A stretch of 64,000 nt of DNA, taken from assembly GCF_001704615.3 (NCBI RefSeq), contig NZ_CP029397.2, positions 2,294,001 to 2,358,000 of the forward strand, read 5' to 3'. The notes under the pieces are model-generated. The model saw nothing but the letters and a program-made list of their open reading frames with translations, made no database searches and was not told the origin of the DNA. Below are positions 56,054 through 64,000 of this stretch, one piece after another (position 1 is the first letter of the stretch; each line of letters begins with the position of its first letter). Made by a program: the position numbers and the translations under genes. Source of the stretch: Acinetobacter defluvii (GTDB taxonomy: Bacteria; Pseudomonadota; Gammaproteobacteria; Pseudomonadales; Moraxellaceae).

Positions 56054-56962
56054 ATGGCTGCATTACCATCCCTAAGACAGCTGTCATATCTCGTAACACT
56101 GTCTGAGACGTTGCACTTTACTGAAGCAGCGCGCCGTTCGTTTGTCACTCAATCTACCCTTTCGGGTGGGATTATGGAGTTAGAACGTTTATTGGGTGGC
56201 GTACTCGTTGAACGTGATCGCCAAAATGTACGTTTAACCCCGTTAGGCGAGCAAGTCGTTGCCCGAGCCCGTGTTCTACTCGCTGATGCTCAAGACTTGA
56301 TGCGTTTAAGTCGTGAAATGAGTGAGCCTTTAACTGGTGATTTACATCTCGGGATTATTCCAACGATTGCACCGTTTATTTTGTCGCAACTTTTGAATGA
56401 AGTTCATAAGCAACTTCCCAAAATTCAATTACATTTGCATGAAGCACAAAGTGAAAAAATCGTAGAAAAACTTGAGCATGGTAATTTAGACATGGTTATG
56501 TTGGCGCTACCATTTGACACACGCGGTTTAAAAGTGGCAGAGATCGCAAAAGAGAATTTATTTTTGGTGTGCAATAAAGCTGACCAAAATACAGCCAATG
56601 CTCGTACTTTAGATGATTTAGACTTATCTCATCTCATGTTACTTGAAGAAGGTCATTGCCTACGAGATCATACCTTGAGTGCTTGTCCAATTGGTGAGCG
56701 TAAAAATGATCATCGCTTAAAAGCAAGCTCTTTGCCGACATTGGTTGAAATGGTAAATTCTAATTTAGGCTTTACTCTTCTACCTGAAATCGCTGTTCAT
56801 ACGCATATGCTCAAAAGCAATCAACAACTGATTGTTAAGTCGATTGAAAATGCACCTTCTCGTACTTTGGCATTAGTGACACGTAAAAGTACACCACTGC
56901 AAAGTGAGTTTGATGTCTTAGTACAAATTTTACAAAAGATTATTGCTGTAGAATTACACTAA
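56054..56962 (+). CDS. oxyR: LysR-family peroxide sensor OxyR
   Basis: A 302-residue LysR regulator. The winged helix is in the first 60 residues (TEAARRSFVTQSTLSGGIME), and the sensor loop LLEEGHCLRDHTLSACPIGE contains the two redox Cys of OxyR (about residues 201 and 210). It activates catalase and alkyl hydroperoxide reductase genes when oxidised. Last gene of the rubA-rubB-estB-oxyR cluster. Confidence 0.95.
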   Translation: MAALPSLRQLSYLVTLSETLHFTEAARRSFVTQSTLSGGIMELERLLGGVLVERDRQNVRLTPLGEQVVARARVLLADAQDLMRLSREMSEPLTGDLHLGIIPTIAPFILSQLLNEVHKQLPKIQLHLHEAQSEKIVEKLEHGNLDMVMLALPFDTRGLKVAEIAKENLFLVCNKADQNTANARTLDDLDLSHLMLLEEGHCLRDHTLSACPIGERKNDHRLKASSLPTLVEMVNSNLGFTLLPEIAVHTHMLKSNQQLIVKSIENAPSRTLALVTRKSTPLQSEFDVLVQILQKIIAVELH

Positions 56963-57000
56963 TCTTGAAATTATTTTTAAGATTTAATACATCATTCACA

Positions 57001-57030
57001 AAAAATGGAGTCATTTGACTCCATTTTTTT
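57001..57030. terminator. Bidirectional terminator, oxyR / ppk
   Basis: AAAAATGGAGTCA / TGACTCCATTTTT separated by TT, a perfect 13-bp stem between convergent genes. Confidence 0.9.
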
Positions 57031-57035
57031 AAAGC

Positions 57036-59117
57036 TTAATTCTGTTTAAATGCCTCGATCAATGCTCTTTGAGAATTATGCAACTCCTCACCTTCTTTTG
57101 GCTCAGCACGAACCCAATGGCCATCCCCTTGTAACAACCAAGCTTGTTGATTATCTTCTAAATAATTCAATAAACCTTGTTGGTAAATACGTTTCTTCAA
57201 TGCTGGATCTTCGATAGGGAAACAAACTTCCACACGATTAAATAAATTACGATCCATCCAGTCCGCACTTGAACAATAAATTCGTGCGTTACCATTATTA
57301 CTAAAATAGTAAACACGGGTATGCTCTAAGAAACGTCCCACAATCGAACGTACACGGATATTTTCCGAAAGGTTTGGTAAGCCTGGACGCAAGCAGCAAA
57401 TTGAACGGATAATCAAATCAATTTGTACACCAGCTTGCGATGCTTCATAGAGCTTATTAATTAACTGAACTTCAGTTAAGGCATTGACTTTCACAATAAT
57501 TTGCGCAGCTTTACCCACTTTCGCATTGGCAATTTCATCATCAATAAAAGCCAAAAGTTGCGCATGCAGTGTAAATGGTGCATGAAGAAGCTTTTTCAGC
57601 TTCGCCATTTTGCCCATACCTGTCAGTTCTTGGAAAATGCGATGTACATCCTCACACAACTCTTTGTCTGTGGTCATCAAACCATAGTCGGTATAGATTC
57701 GGGCATTGGTCGCATGATAGTTACCTGTACCCAAATGCACATAACGCACCAATTTGTTGTTTTCTCGACGCACCACCAAAATCATTTTGGCATGGGTTTT
57801 ATAACCAACAATGCCATACACTACGACTGCGCCCGCTTCTTGTAAGACATTTGCTACTGCGATATTCGATTCTTCATCAAAACGAGCACGTAACTCGATC
57901 ACAGCAGTCACTTCTTTGCCATTTCGAGCAGCTTCGGCAAGCACTTGCACAATTTCTGAATCTGCCCCACTACGATATAAAGTTTGCTTAATCGCCAATA
58001 CTTGTGGATCACGTGCCGCTTCACGTAATAAGTTGATGACTGGTGCAAAAGACTCAAATGGATGATGCAGTAAAATGTCTTGTTTTTGCATTGCTGCAAA
58101 AATATTTTCAGTCTTTTTTAATACTTTTGGAATTGCAGGAATATGTGCATCATAACGCATATGTGGTCGTTTAAAGTTTGAGACCAAACGTGCCAAATTC
58201 ACAGGTCCATCGACCTTATAAAGCTGTTCTTCTTCTAAATCAAACTCATCCAACAAATATTCATAGATATGCTGAGGACAGTTTTCCGTCACTTCTAAAC
58301 GAACTGCACGACCAAAACGACGTGAGCTGAGTTCACCCTTCAGTGCTTTAGCAAGATCCTCCACATCTTCATTCAACGCCAAATCAGCATTTCGAGTAAC
58401 ACGGAATTGATAACAACCGGTTGCAGTCATCCCAGGGAACAAGTCAGATACATGCTCATGAATAATCGCAGACAACATTACAAAGTGCTCTTTGCCACCT
58501 GTGAGTTCATCAGGTAAACGCACCACACGCGGCAATGAACGTGGTGCAGGTACAACCGCAAGGTCAATCTGACGACCAAATGCATCTTTACCTTCCAAAG
58601 TCACAATAAAATTTAAGCTTTTATTGACTAAGCGTGGAAATGGATGCGCTGGATCAAGACTGATCGGTGTTAATACAGGAGCAACTTGTTCTTGAAAGTA
58701 TTTTTTAACCCATGCAGATTGTGCAGGTGTCAACTCGCCACGACGTAAAAAACAAATGTCTTCTTCACGCAATTTTGGGAAGATTTCATCATTTAAAATA
58801 CGATATTGACGTTCGATCGCCGCATGTGCAGTTTTTGAAATAGACTCTAATACTTGTTTTGGTGTCAGACCATCTGGACTTCGGCTTTCATTCCCCAAAG
58901 CCAATTGTTCCATCACACCAGCAACACGGATTTCAAAAAATTCATCCATATTCCGTGAAAAGATCAATAAAAAATTCATCCGATCTAATATCGGATGTAA
59001 AGGGTCAACTGCTTGCTCTAATACACGTAAATGAAAGTCTAAAATTGACAATTCACGGTTAATATAGCGTTCATTATAGGTATATTCAGCTGGTGGATTA
59101 TTTGGTGCGCTACTCAT
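57036..59117 (-). CDS. ppk1: Polyphosphate kinase 1
   Basis: A 693-residue PPK1 if started at the ATG at 59117 (AGGCGAG upstream); an ATG five codons earlier (59132) is possible. N-terminal [19 protein letters not shown] is diagnostic. The autophosphorylated His lies in [16 protein letters not shown] near residue 430 and a second conserved His in [12 protein letters not shown] near 590. It makes long-chain polyphosphate from ATP. Terminates against oxyR. Confidence 0.97.
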   Translation of the reverse strand: MSSAPNNPPAEYTYNERYINRELSILDFHLRVLEQAVDPLHPILDRMNFLLIFSRNMDEFFEIRVAGVMEQLALGNESRSPDGLTPKQVLESISKTAHAAIERQYRILNDEIFPKLREEDICFLRRGELTPAQSAWVKKYFQEQVAPVLTPISLDPAHPFPRLVNKSLNFIVTLEGKDAFGRQIDLAVVPAPRSLPRVVRLPDELTGGKEHFVMLSAIIHEHVSDLFPGMTATGCYQFRVTRNADLALNEDVEDLAKALKGELSSRRFGRAVRLEVTENCPQHIYEYLLDEFDLEEEQLYKVDGPVNLARLVSNFKRPHMRYDAHIPAIPKVLKKTENIFAAMQKQDILLHHPFESFAPVINLLREAARDPQVLAIKQTLYRSGADSEIVQVLAEAARNGKEVTAVIELRARFDEESNIAVANVLQEAGAVVVYGIVGYKTHAKMILVVRRENNKLVRYVHLGTGNYHATNARIYTDYGLMTTDKELCEDVHRIFQELTGMGKMAKLKKLLHAPFTLHAQLLAFIDDEIANAKVGKAAQIIVKVNALTEVQLINKLYEASQAGVQIDLIIRSICCLRPGLPNLSENIRVRSIVGRFLEHTRVYYFSNNGNARIYCSSADWMDRNLFNRVEVCFPIEDPALKKRIYQQGLLNYLEDNQQAWLLQGDGHWVRAEPKEGEELHNSQRALIEAFKQN

Positions 59118-59178
59118 GCAACTCGCCTGCATTTAAAGATCTTTCTATTAGTATGCTTCAATTTTGTGACAATTTCAT

Positions 59179-59206
59179 AAAAAAGTGCAATTAGCTGCAC
59201 TTTTAA
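59179..59206 (-). terminator. Hairpin in the mtgA-ppk1 interval
   Basis: AAAAGTGCA / TGCACTTTT around ATTAGC, T-run on the mtgA side. Confidence 0.7.
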
Positions 59207-59241
59207 AAGATAAATTTATTTGTATTGCAATGTCTTAACAA

Positions 59242-59916
59242 CTAATTCGGTATGCGGGTTGAACGCATATATTTTAAGATCAATCCTTTTCGATAATTCA
59301 ATTTACGATCATCTGGATGCTCTTGATAATATTTAGGATTTGTCAAAATAGCCGCCAAAAATGCCGCTTGTTCACGGGTCAAACTTTTGGCAGTTTTTCC
59401 ATAATAATGCCGTGTTGCAGCTTCCACCCCATAAATGTGATCGCCAAACTCGACCGAGTTCATATACACTTCTAAAATGCGCTGTTTTGACCACATGCGT
59501 TCCATCATGATGGTGGCAATGGTTTCTTGACCTTTACGAATATAAGAACGACGATTATAAAAAAATAGATTTTTCGCCAACTGCTGTGAGATAGTCGAAC
59601 CACCAGCAACCACTTTTTCCTTTTTCATATTACGTTCAAGCGCATTTTCGATACCATCCCAGTCAAAACCATGATGATCGAGAAATTTAGCATCTTCAGC
59701 AGCCACAATCGCATGTTTGAAATTATCGCTGATCTCATCATAATCACGCCATTGATGCTTGATCGGTTTAAAATCTGACAAATAAGTCCAACGCATAAAC
59801 ATGGTCGTTTCGACAGGATTGCTACGCCAATACACCAAACTTGAAAAAATCCACAACTGAATCAAAATAAGAATACTGACAATGATTAACAAACTACGAA
59901 CAATAAAGGCTTTCAT
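59242..59916 (-). CDS. mtgA: Monofunctional peptidoglycan glycosyltransferase
   Basis: A 224-residue GT51 enzyme with one N-terminal membrane helix ([20 protein letters not shown]). Motif 1 is [15 protein letters not shown] with the catalytic Glu near residue 73, motif 2 is [14 protein letters not shown], and [20 protein letters not shown] is motif 3. It polymerises lipid II into glycan strands; there is no transpeptidase domain. Divergent from the rhomboid gene. Confidence 0.95.
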   Translation of the reverse strand: MKAFIVRSLLIIVSILILIQLWIFSSLVYWRSNPVETTMFMRWTYLSDFKPIKHQWRDYDEISDNFKHAIVAAEDAKFLDHHGFDWDGIENALERNMKKEKVVAGGSTISQQLAKNLFFYNRRSYIRKGQETIATIMMERMWSKQRILEVYMNSVEFGDHIYGVEAATRHYYGKTAKSLTREQAAFLAAILTNPKYYQEHPDDRKLNYRKGLILKYMRSTRIPN

Positions 59917-59991
59917 GTCAGTCAGTTACTCCAAATTCAAGAAAAATTCATGTTAAGCTTAAGTGCATAACAACGCACAGAATATAATGTT

Positions 59992-60804
59992 ATGTCAGAA
60001 ATGCAACCACCTTTCCAAGTCCAACCACGTCAAGCCATAGGTAAAATCACCTTACTATTAATCATCATCAATGTAGGTTTATTTGCTTGGCAAATTATTT
60101 CAGGGGTCAACATAAACAACCCAAGTATTCGGGATGCATTACTCTGGGGAGCAGATTATGCACCTTTAACCTTTTTAGAAGAACCTTTTCGTTTATTTAG
60201 TAGCATGTTTTTCCATTTTGGTTTGATGCATTTGGGCTTCAACATGTGGGCATTGTATATTTTTGGCAATATTGCTGAGGAAACTTTTGGTAAGTTTTAT
60301 TATCTAGGCTTGTATGTACTTGCAGGTTTGATGGGGAGTTTACTTAGTGGTTATGTTGATATTCAAAATGCCTATACCTTTTTACAAACGCATGATCAAA
60401 GCATGATTCCTCGTGTATCTGCAGGTGCATCAGGTGCAGTGATGGGACTCGGTGGTGCGCTTACTTTATTATCACTCTTTCCACCGACGCCGCAGCAACG
60501 TTTTATTTTAGATAAAAAATCCCTTTTAATCATTTTAGCGATTAACCTTGCCTTTGGCTTCTTTACTCAAGGTATCAATAATGCTGCACACATTGGTGGC
60601 ATGATGATGGGTGCAGTCTTGGCATTATTGTGGTATGTAACCCAACGTAACAAATCCAATCCTATCATTAATATTGTGATTCTGATTGTGGGTGCTGTTA
60701 CAACTTATCTAATCTACTTATATTTACAACAATTGATTCAACCACCACTGACATATTTATGGAAAGATGCAGTGATCCAAATGAAAGGCCAGTTGAAGTT
60801 TTAA
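59992..60804 (+). CDS. Rhomboid-family intramembrane serine protease
   Basis: A 270-residue protein with six or seven helices. The catalytic Ser is in SAGASGAVMGLGG near residue 142 and the His in NNAAHIGGMMMGA near 200. The L1-loop part FFHFGLMHLGFNMWAL is the family hallmark. It cleaves membrane protein substrates within the bilayer; substrate unknown. ATG start at 59992. Confidence 0.9.
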   Translation: MSEMQPPFQVQPRQAIGKITLLLIIINVGLFAWQIISGVNINNPSIRDALLWGADYAPLTFLEEPFRLFSSMFFHFGLMHLGFNMWALYIFGNIAEETFGKFYYLGLYVLAGLMGSLLSGYVDIQNAYTFLQTHDQSMIPRVSAGASGAVMGLGGALTLLSLFPPTPQQRFILDKKSLLIILAINLAFGFFTQGINNAAHIGGMMMGAVLALLWYVTQRNKSNPIINIVILIVGAVTTYLIYLYLQQLIQPPLTYLWKDAVIQMKGQLKF

Positions 60805-60831
60805 ATGCATCTTAAAGTTAAGGAAATAGCC

Positions 60832-60849
60832 TGACAATAGACTATTTCC
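60832..60849. terminator. Weak convergent hairpin, rhomboid / nadB
   Basis: GGAAATAG / CTATTTCC with a 10-nt loop set between convergent genes. There is no good T-run, so the terminator call is weak. Confidence 0.4.
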
Positions 60850-60858
60850 TATTTCAAG

Positions 60859-62508
60859 TTAAAGCTGCTCTTGGCTATTGACCAAAGGTGTTTCTACTTT
60901 AAAGTTTGGTGGCGTGAGTACAGTTTTGCGTAGCTCACTTGATTGTTCCGGATAATCCAACGTGTAATGTAAACCACGAGATTCTTTACGTTGCATCGCA
61001 CAACGTACAATCATTTCTGAAACCAAGACCAAATTACGTAGCTCGATCAAATTTTTACTGACGTGATAATCTTGATAATATTCAGTAATTTCCTGTTTCA
61101 GCATTTCTATACGATGCAGTGCGCGTTCTAAACGCTTAGTAGTGCGCACGATGCCGACATAATTCCACATGGTCTGACGCAGCTCATCCCAATTTTGCAA
61201 AATCACCACGTCTTCATCAGGACTTACCGCTTGTGTCGCATCCCATTCAGGGACATTTGGGACTTCAAAAGAGTGATCAAATTTTTCTTGAATATCTTTT
61301 GCAGCACTCATGCCATAGACAAAACATTCTAATAAAGAATTACTTGCCATACGGTTTGCGCCATGTAAACCTGTATATGAGGTTTCCCCAATCGCATATA
61401 AACCTGCAATATCGGTTTCACTATTCTCATCCACAACTACACCACCACAAGTATAGTGCGCTGCAGGAACCACAGGAATCATATCTTTGGTAATGTCGAT
61501 ACCCAACTCCATCAAACGTGCATATAAAGTTGGGAAATGGTCTTTCACAAAATCCGCAGATTTATGGCTTATGTCGAGCCACACATGACGGATACCTAAA
61601 CGTTTAATTTCATAATCAATCGCACGTGCTACGATATCACGTGGCGCAAGCTCTGCACGTTCATCAAAACGCAGCATAAAGCGTTCGCCATCAGGTAAGC
61701 GTAAATAAGCACCTTCACCACGCATGGCTTCAGTGATCAAAAATGAACGTGCTTGTGGATGGTATAAACAAGTCGGATGAAATTGGTTAAATTCCATATT
61801 CGCAACTCGGCAGCCTGCACGATATGCCATCGCGATACCATCACCCGTAGCAATATCAGGGTTAGAAGTATATAAATACGCTTTCATTGCGCCACCACAT
61901 GCAAGTGCGGTGAAAGGCGCTAAAAAAGTATGTACTTTTTCATTACGCTCATCCAGTGCATACAAACCCAAAGCTTTATTTACCCGTGCTTTATGCCCTA
62001 ATTTGTGCGTCGTAATCAGATCAATTGCAATATAATTTTCAAAAATCGTAATATTGGATTTTTCTTGGGCACGTTCAACCAATGTCGTTGAAATGGCTTT
62101 GCCCGTTGCATCTGCCGCATGAATAATACGGCGCTGTGAATGCCCACCTTCACGGGTCAGATGTAGTTGTTCATCCTCATCTAAGGTGAATTTCACGCCA
62201 TGTTCAAGTAAAAAATCAACAGATGGTCGACCTCCTTCAACAGTTTGCTTCACTGCATCCATTTCACATAAATGTGCACCTGCAATCATAGTGTCATCTA
62301 TATGTTGTTCAATAGAATCAGTCTCATCAAGCACAGCCGCAACACCACCTTGGGCATAATAAGTACTGGCATCGGTTAAGCTTGATTTGGCTAAAACAGC
62401 AATTTTAAAATGTGTTGGCAAAGATAAAGCTAGGCTTAAACCTGCGCCACCACTTCCCACAATAATCACGTCAAATTGATGCGTGGTTTTTAAATTAGAC
62501 ATGTCCAT
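60859..62508 (-). CDS. nadB: L-aspartate oxidase
   Basis: A 549-residue flavoenzyme of the succinate dehydrogenase/fumarate reductase flavoprotein family. FAD motif [15 protein letters not shown] near residue 16; [13 protein letters not shown] and [16 protein letters not shown] active-site region near 130; [22 protein letters not shown] near 355. It oxidises aspartate to iminoaspartate for NAD synthesis. The start is ATG at 62508 or two codons later at 62502. Divergent from the DegP gene. Confidence 0.96.
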   Translation of the reverse strand: MDMSNLKTTHQFDVIIVGSGGAGLSLALSLPTHFKIAVLAKSSLTDASTYYAQGGVAAVLDETDSIEQHIDDTMIAGAHLCEMDAVKQTVEGGRPSVDFLLEHGVKFTLDEDEQLHLTREGGHSQRRIIHAADATGKAISTTLVERAQEKSNITIFENYIAIDLITTHKLGHKARVNKALGLYALDERNEKVHTFLAPFTALACGGAMKAYLYTSNPDIATGDGIAMAYRAGCRVANMEFNQFHPTCLYHPQARSFLITEAMRGEGAYLRLPDGERFMLRFDERAELAPRDIVARAIDYEIKRLGIRHVWLDISHKSADFVKDHFPTLYARLMELGIDITKDMIPVVPAAHYTCGGVVVDENSETDIAGLYAIGETSYTGLHGANRMASNSLLECFVYGMSAAKDIQEKFDHSFEVPNVPEWDATQAVSPDEDVVILQNWDELRQTMWNYVGIVRTTKRLERALHRIEMLKQEITEYYQDYHVSKNLIELRNLVLVSEMIVRCAMQRKESRGLHYTLDYPEQSSELRKTVLTPPNFKVETPLVNSQEQL

Positions 62509-62518
62509 CAGCTAATTT

Positions 62519-62550
62519 GAAAAGAGTTTAGTAATGACACTCTTTTTTTT
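62519..62550 (+). terminator. Hairpin in the nadB leader region
   Basis: AAAAGAGT / ACTCTTTT with an 11-nt loop and a T-run on the plus strand, just upstream of nadB. It would stop plus-strand transcripts running antisense out of nadB; alternatively it forms in the nadB 5' leader. Confidence 0.5.
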
Positions 62551-62737
62551 AGTAAATTTCAATAGTTATAAGTCTCAGATTTGAGTCTATTCGGCAAATT
62601 CATCATATTTTAAGCATTTTTTAAGTAAAGTATTGTTTTTTAAAAATATAGAAACATTTTATTACGCAACACTGTACATTTGTATGTTACAAAACGACTA
62701 TGTCAATAAAGAACAAAATTTGTAGGTTTACTATCTC

Positions 62738-64000
62738 ATGAAAAATGGCTTTATACAAAAAGGAATGTATGCGGCTGTATTTACAGTTGCAGCAACACAA
62801 GTACAAGCACAAGCACCTGTTGATTTCTCAAACTTGGTGGAACAAGTTAGCCCTGCTGTCGTCAGCGTTAATGTTGTAAAAAAGATGACGCAGGAAGAAT
62901 TATTACAACAACAAGTTCCTGAGATCTTAAAACGTTTTTTTGGTAATCAAATTATTATTCCCCAACAACAAATTCCCCAAGAAAAAACTGGCTATGGCAG
63001 TGCCTTTTTCATCAGCAAAGATGGTTATTTAGTAACTAACCACCATGTAGTCGAAGATGCTTCAAAAGTAACTATTGTGCTGAATGATCGTCGTGAAATT
63101 GATGCCAAAGTAATCGGCAGTGATGAGCGTACAGACATTGCACTATTGAAAGTAGAGGGGGCGAATTTTCCTTCATTAAGCACAGGCAATGTTGATCAAC
63201 TCAAAGTGGGGCAACCCGTACTAGCAATTGGTTCACCATTCGGCTTTGATTACTCAGCATCGGCAGGGATTGTCAGCGCTAAATCACGTAATATGATGGG
63301 TGAAACGTCAGTACCATTTATTCAAACCGATGTAGCTTTAAATCCAGGCAACTCAGGAGGTCCACTGTTTAACCAGCAAGGACAGGTGGTAGGCGTTAAC
63401 TCACGGATTTTTAGTGGTACAGGCGGTTATATGGGCTTGTCATTCTCCATCCCAATCGATGTGGCAATGGATGTGGTCAGCCAGTTGAAAACTAATGGTA
63501 AAGTGACGCGTTCATATTTGGGCGTGATGCTACAAGATATTGACCGTAATTTAGCAGAAGCTTATAAACTAGATAAACCAGAAGGCTCTTTGATTACTCA
63601 AGTTGCAGCAGGTTCACCTGCAGACAAAGCTGGTTTTAGAGCGGGTGATGTGATCATGAAATACAATGGTTCACCAATTTCACGTACTAGTGAGTTGTTG
63701 AACTATCTCAACCGCACACAGCCAAAACAAACGGTACAGCTCGAAGTTTTACGTGATGATAAAGCCAAAGTCATTACAGCAACTTTAACTACTGCACCAG
63801 ACGACACCCCGGCAAAAAGTGAAAATGCCGTTACATCTGCTAAGAAAAAAGGACCGACACTTGGGGTAGCTATTCGCGCATTAAACGAAGTTGAAAAATC
63901 TCGTTTAGGTGTGAAAGGTGGGGTCTTGATTCAGGATGTGACACGTGGCGGTTTGGCAGCACAATCTCGTCTTCTTGCAGGAGATATTGTGACACAAATC
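62738..64000 (+). CDS. DegP/MucD-type periplasmic serine protease, 5' part
   Basis: An open frame of 421 codons running off the right edge. Signal peptide MKNGFIQKGMYAAVFTVAAT, cleaved near VQAQA. The HtrA triad is visible: His in LVTNHHVVEDAS, Asp in ERTDIALLKVEG, Ser in NPGNSGGPLFNQ. PDZ domain 1 begins near residue 260 (YLGVMLQDIDRNLAEAYKL) and a second PDZ is under way at the edge (LGVAIRALNEVEKSRLG). Degrades misfolded envelope proteins. DegQ/MucD paralogy cannot be settled here. Confidence 0.93.
   Translation, partial: MKNGFIQKGMYAAVFTVAATQVQAQAPVDFSNLVEQVSPAVVSVNVVKKMTQEELLQQQVPEILKRFFGNQIIIPQQQIPQEKTGYGSAFFISKDGYLVTNHHVVEDASKVTIVLNDRREIDAKVIGSDERTDIALLKVEGANFPSLSTGNVDQLKVGQPVLAIGSPFGFDYSASAGIVSAKSRNMMGETSVPFIQTDVALNPGNSGGPLFNQQGQVVGVNSRIFSGTGGYMGLSFSIPIDVAMDVVSQLKTNGKVTRSYLGVMLQDIDRNLAEAYKLDKPEGSLITQVAAGSPADKAGFRAGDVIMKYNGSPISRTSELLNYLNRTQPKQTVQLEVLRDDKAKVITATLTTAPDDTPAKSENAVTSAKKKGPTLGVAIRALNEVEKSRLGVKGGVLIQDVTRGGLAAQSRLLAGDIVTQI

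Noticed and set aside
57575..57991. 138-codon frame opposite ppk1
   Set aside because: Shadow of the ppk1 coding strand; rich in Cys, His and Leu, as such shadows are.
1..64000. CRISPR array, prophage or integron
   Set aside because: No regularly spaced repeats, phage structural genes, integrase or attachment-site duplications were seen.

Overview
The window looks like chromosomal DNA of an Acinetobacter species. Supporting signs are the AT-rich gammaproteobacterial gene set, the rubA-rubB-estB-oxyR cluster first described in Acinetobacter ADP1, the lldP-lldR-lldD-dld lactate operon, and many short proteins that I recognise only as Acinetobacter-type hypotheticals. Almost everything is core housekeeping. 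Three places carry clear accessory or decaying DNA: a two-gene cassette behind valS with a broken DUF559 gene after it (35.1-37.5 kb), an IS4-family insertion sequence next to lysS (47.8-49.2 kb), and a chimeric gene remnant at 15.1-15.3 kb.

Layout. 0-4.7 kb: the lactate-use operon on the minus strand (permease, FadR-type repressor, L-lactate dehydrogenase, start of D-lactate dehydrogenase), with two identical operator palindromes 105 bp apart before lldP. 4.7-7.2 kb: a DEDDh exonuclease, two unknown small proteins and tRNA-Arg(CCG). 7.4-10.6 kb: overlapping genes for a YadG/YadH-type ABC transporter and the queuosine enzyme QueF, then an unknown helical protein. 10.8-16.6 kb: a PF10118 protein, MltB, RlpA, an Mpo1-like membrane protein, an apparent deletion scar joining AraC-type and AzlD-type fragments, a DUF3465 protein and an unknown. 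16.7-19.5 kb: rpsB-tsf divergent from map. 19.8-31.8 kb: large OmpW-family porin, MFS transporter with a tiny membrane protein overlapping its end, an ABC importer lacking a binding protein, DUF4850 protein, SbmA, a DJ-1 protein, a TPR/glycosyltransferase-like protein, an SDR and unknowns.

32.1-46.5 kb: valS; the membrane protein plus cytosolic-type 5'-nucleotidase pair; lipase-like lipoprotein; ubiC-ubiA; lptM-lysA-dapF; an amino acid permease; radA. 46.5-51.6 kb: Tim44-domain protein, the IS, lysS and a secreted unknown. 51.9-64 kb: YqiA-type hydrolase, apt, rubA/rubB/estB/oxyR, ppk1, mtgA, rhomboid protease, nadB and the start of a DegP/MucD-type protease.

The strongest candidate for an undescribed system is the overlapping pair at 35095-37052: a two-helix membrane protein and an NT5C1-like nucleotidase, AT-rich, placed directly after the valS terminator. 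A defence or nucleotide-depletion role is inference only. The clearest mechanistic event is the IS inserted into the loop of what was a perfect 13-bp terminator hairpin after lysS, with an 11-bp target duplication.
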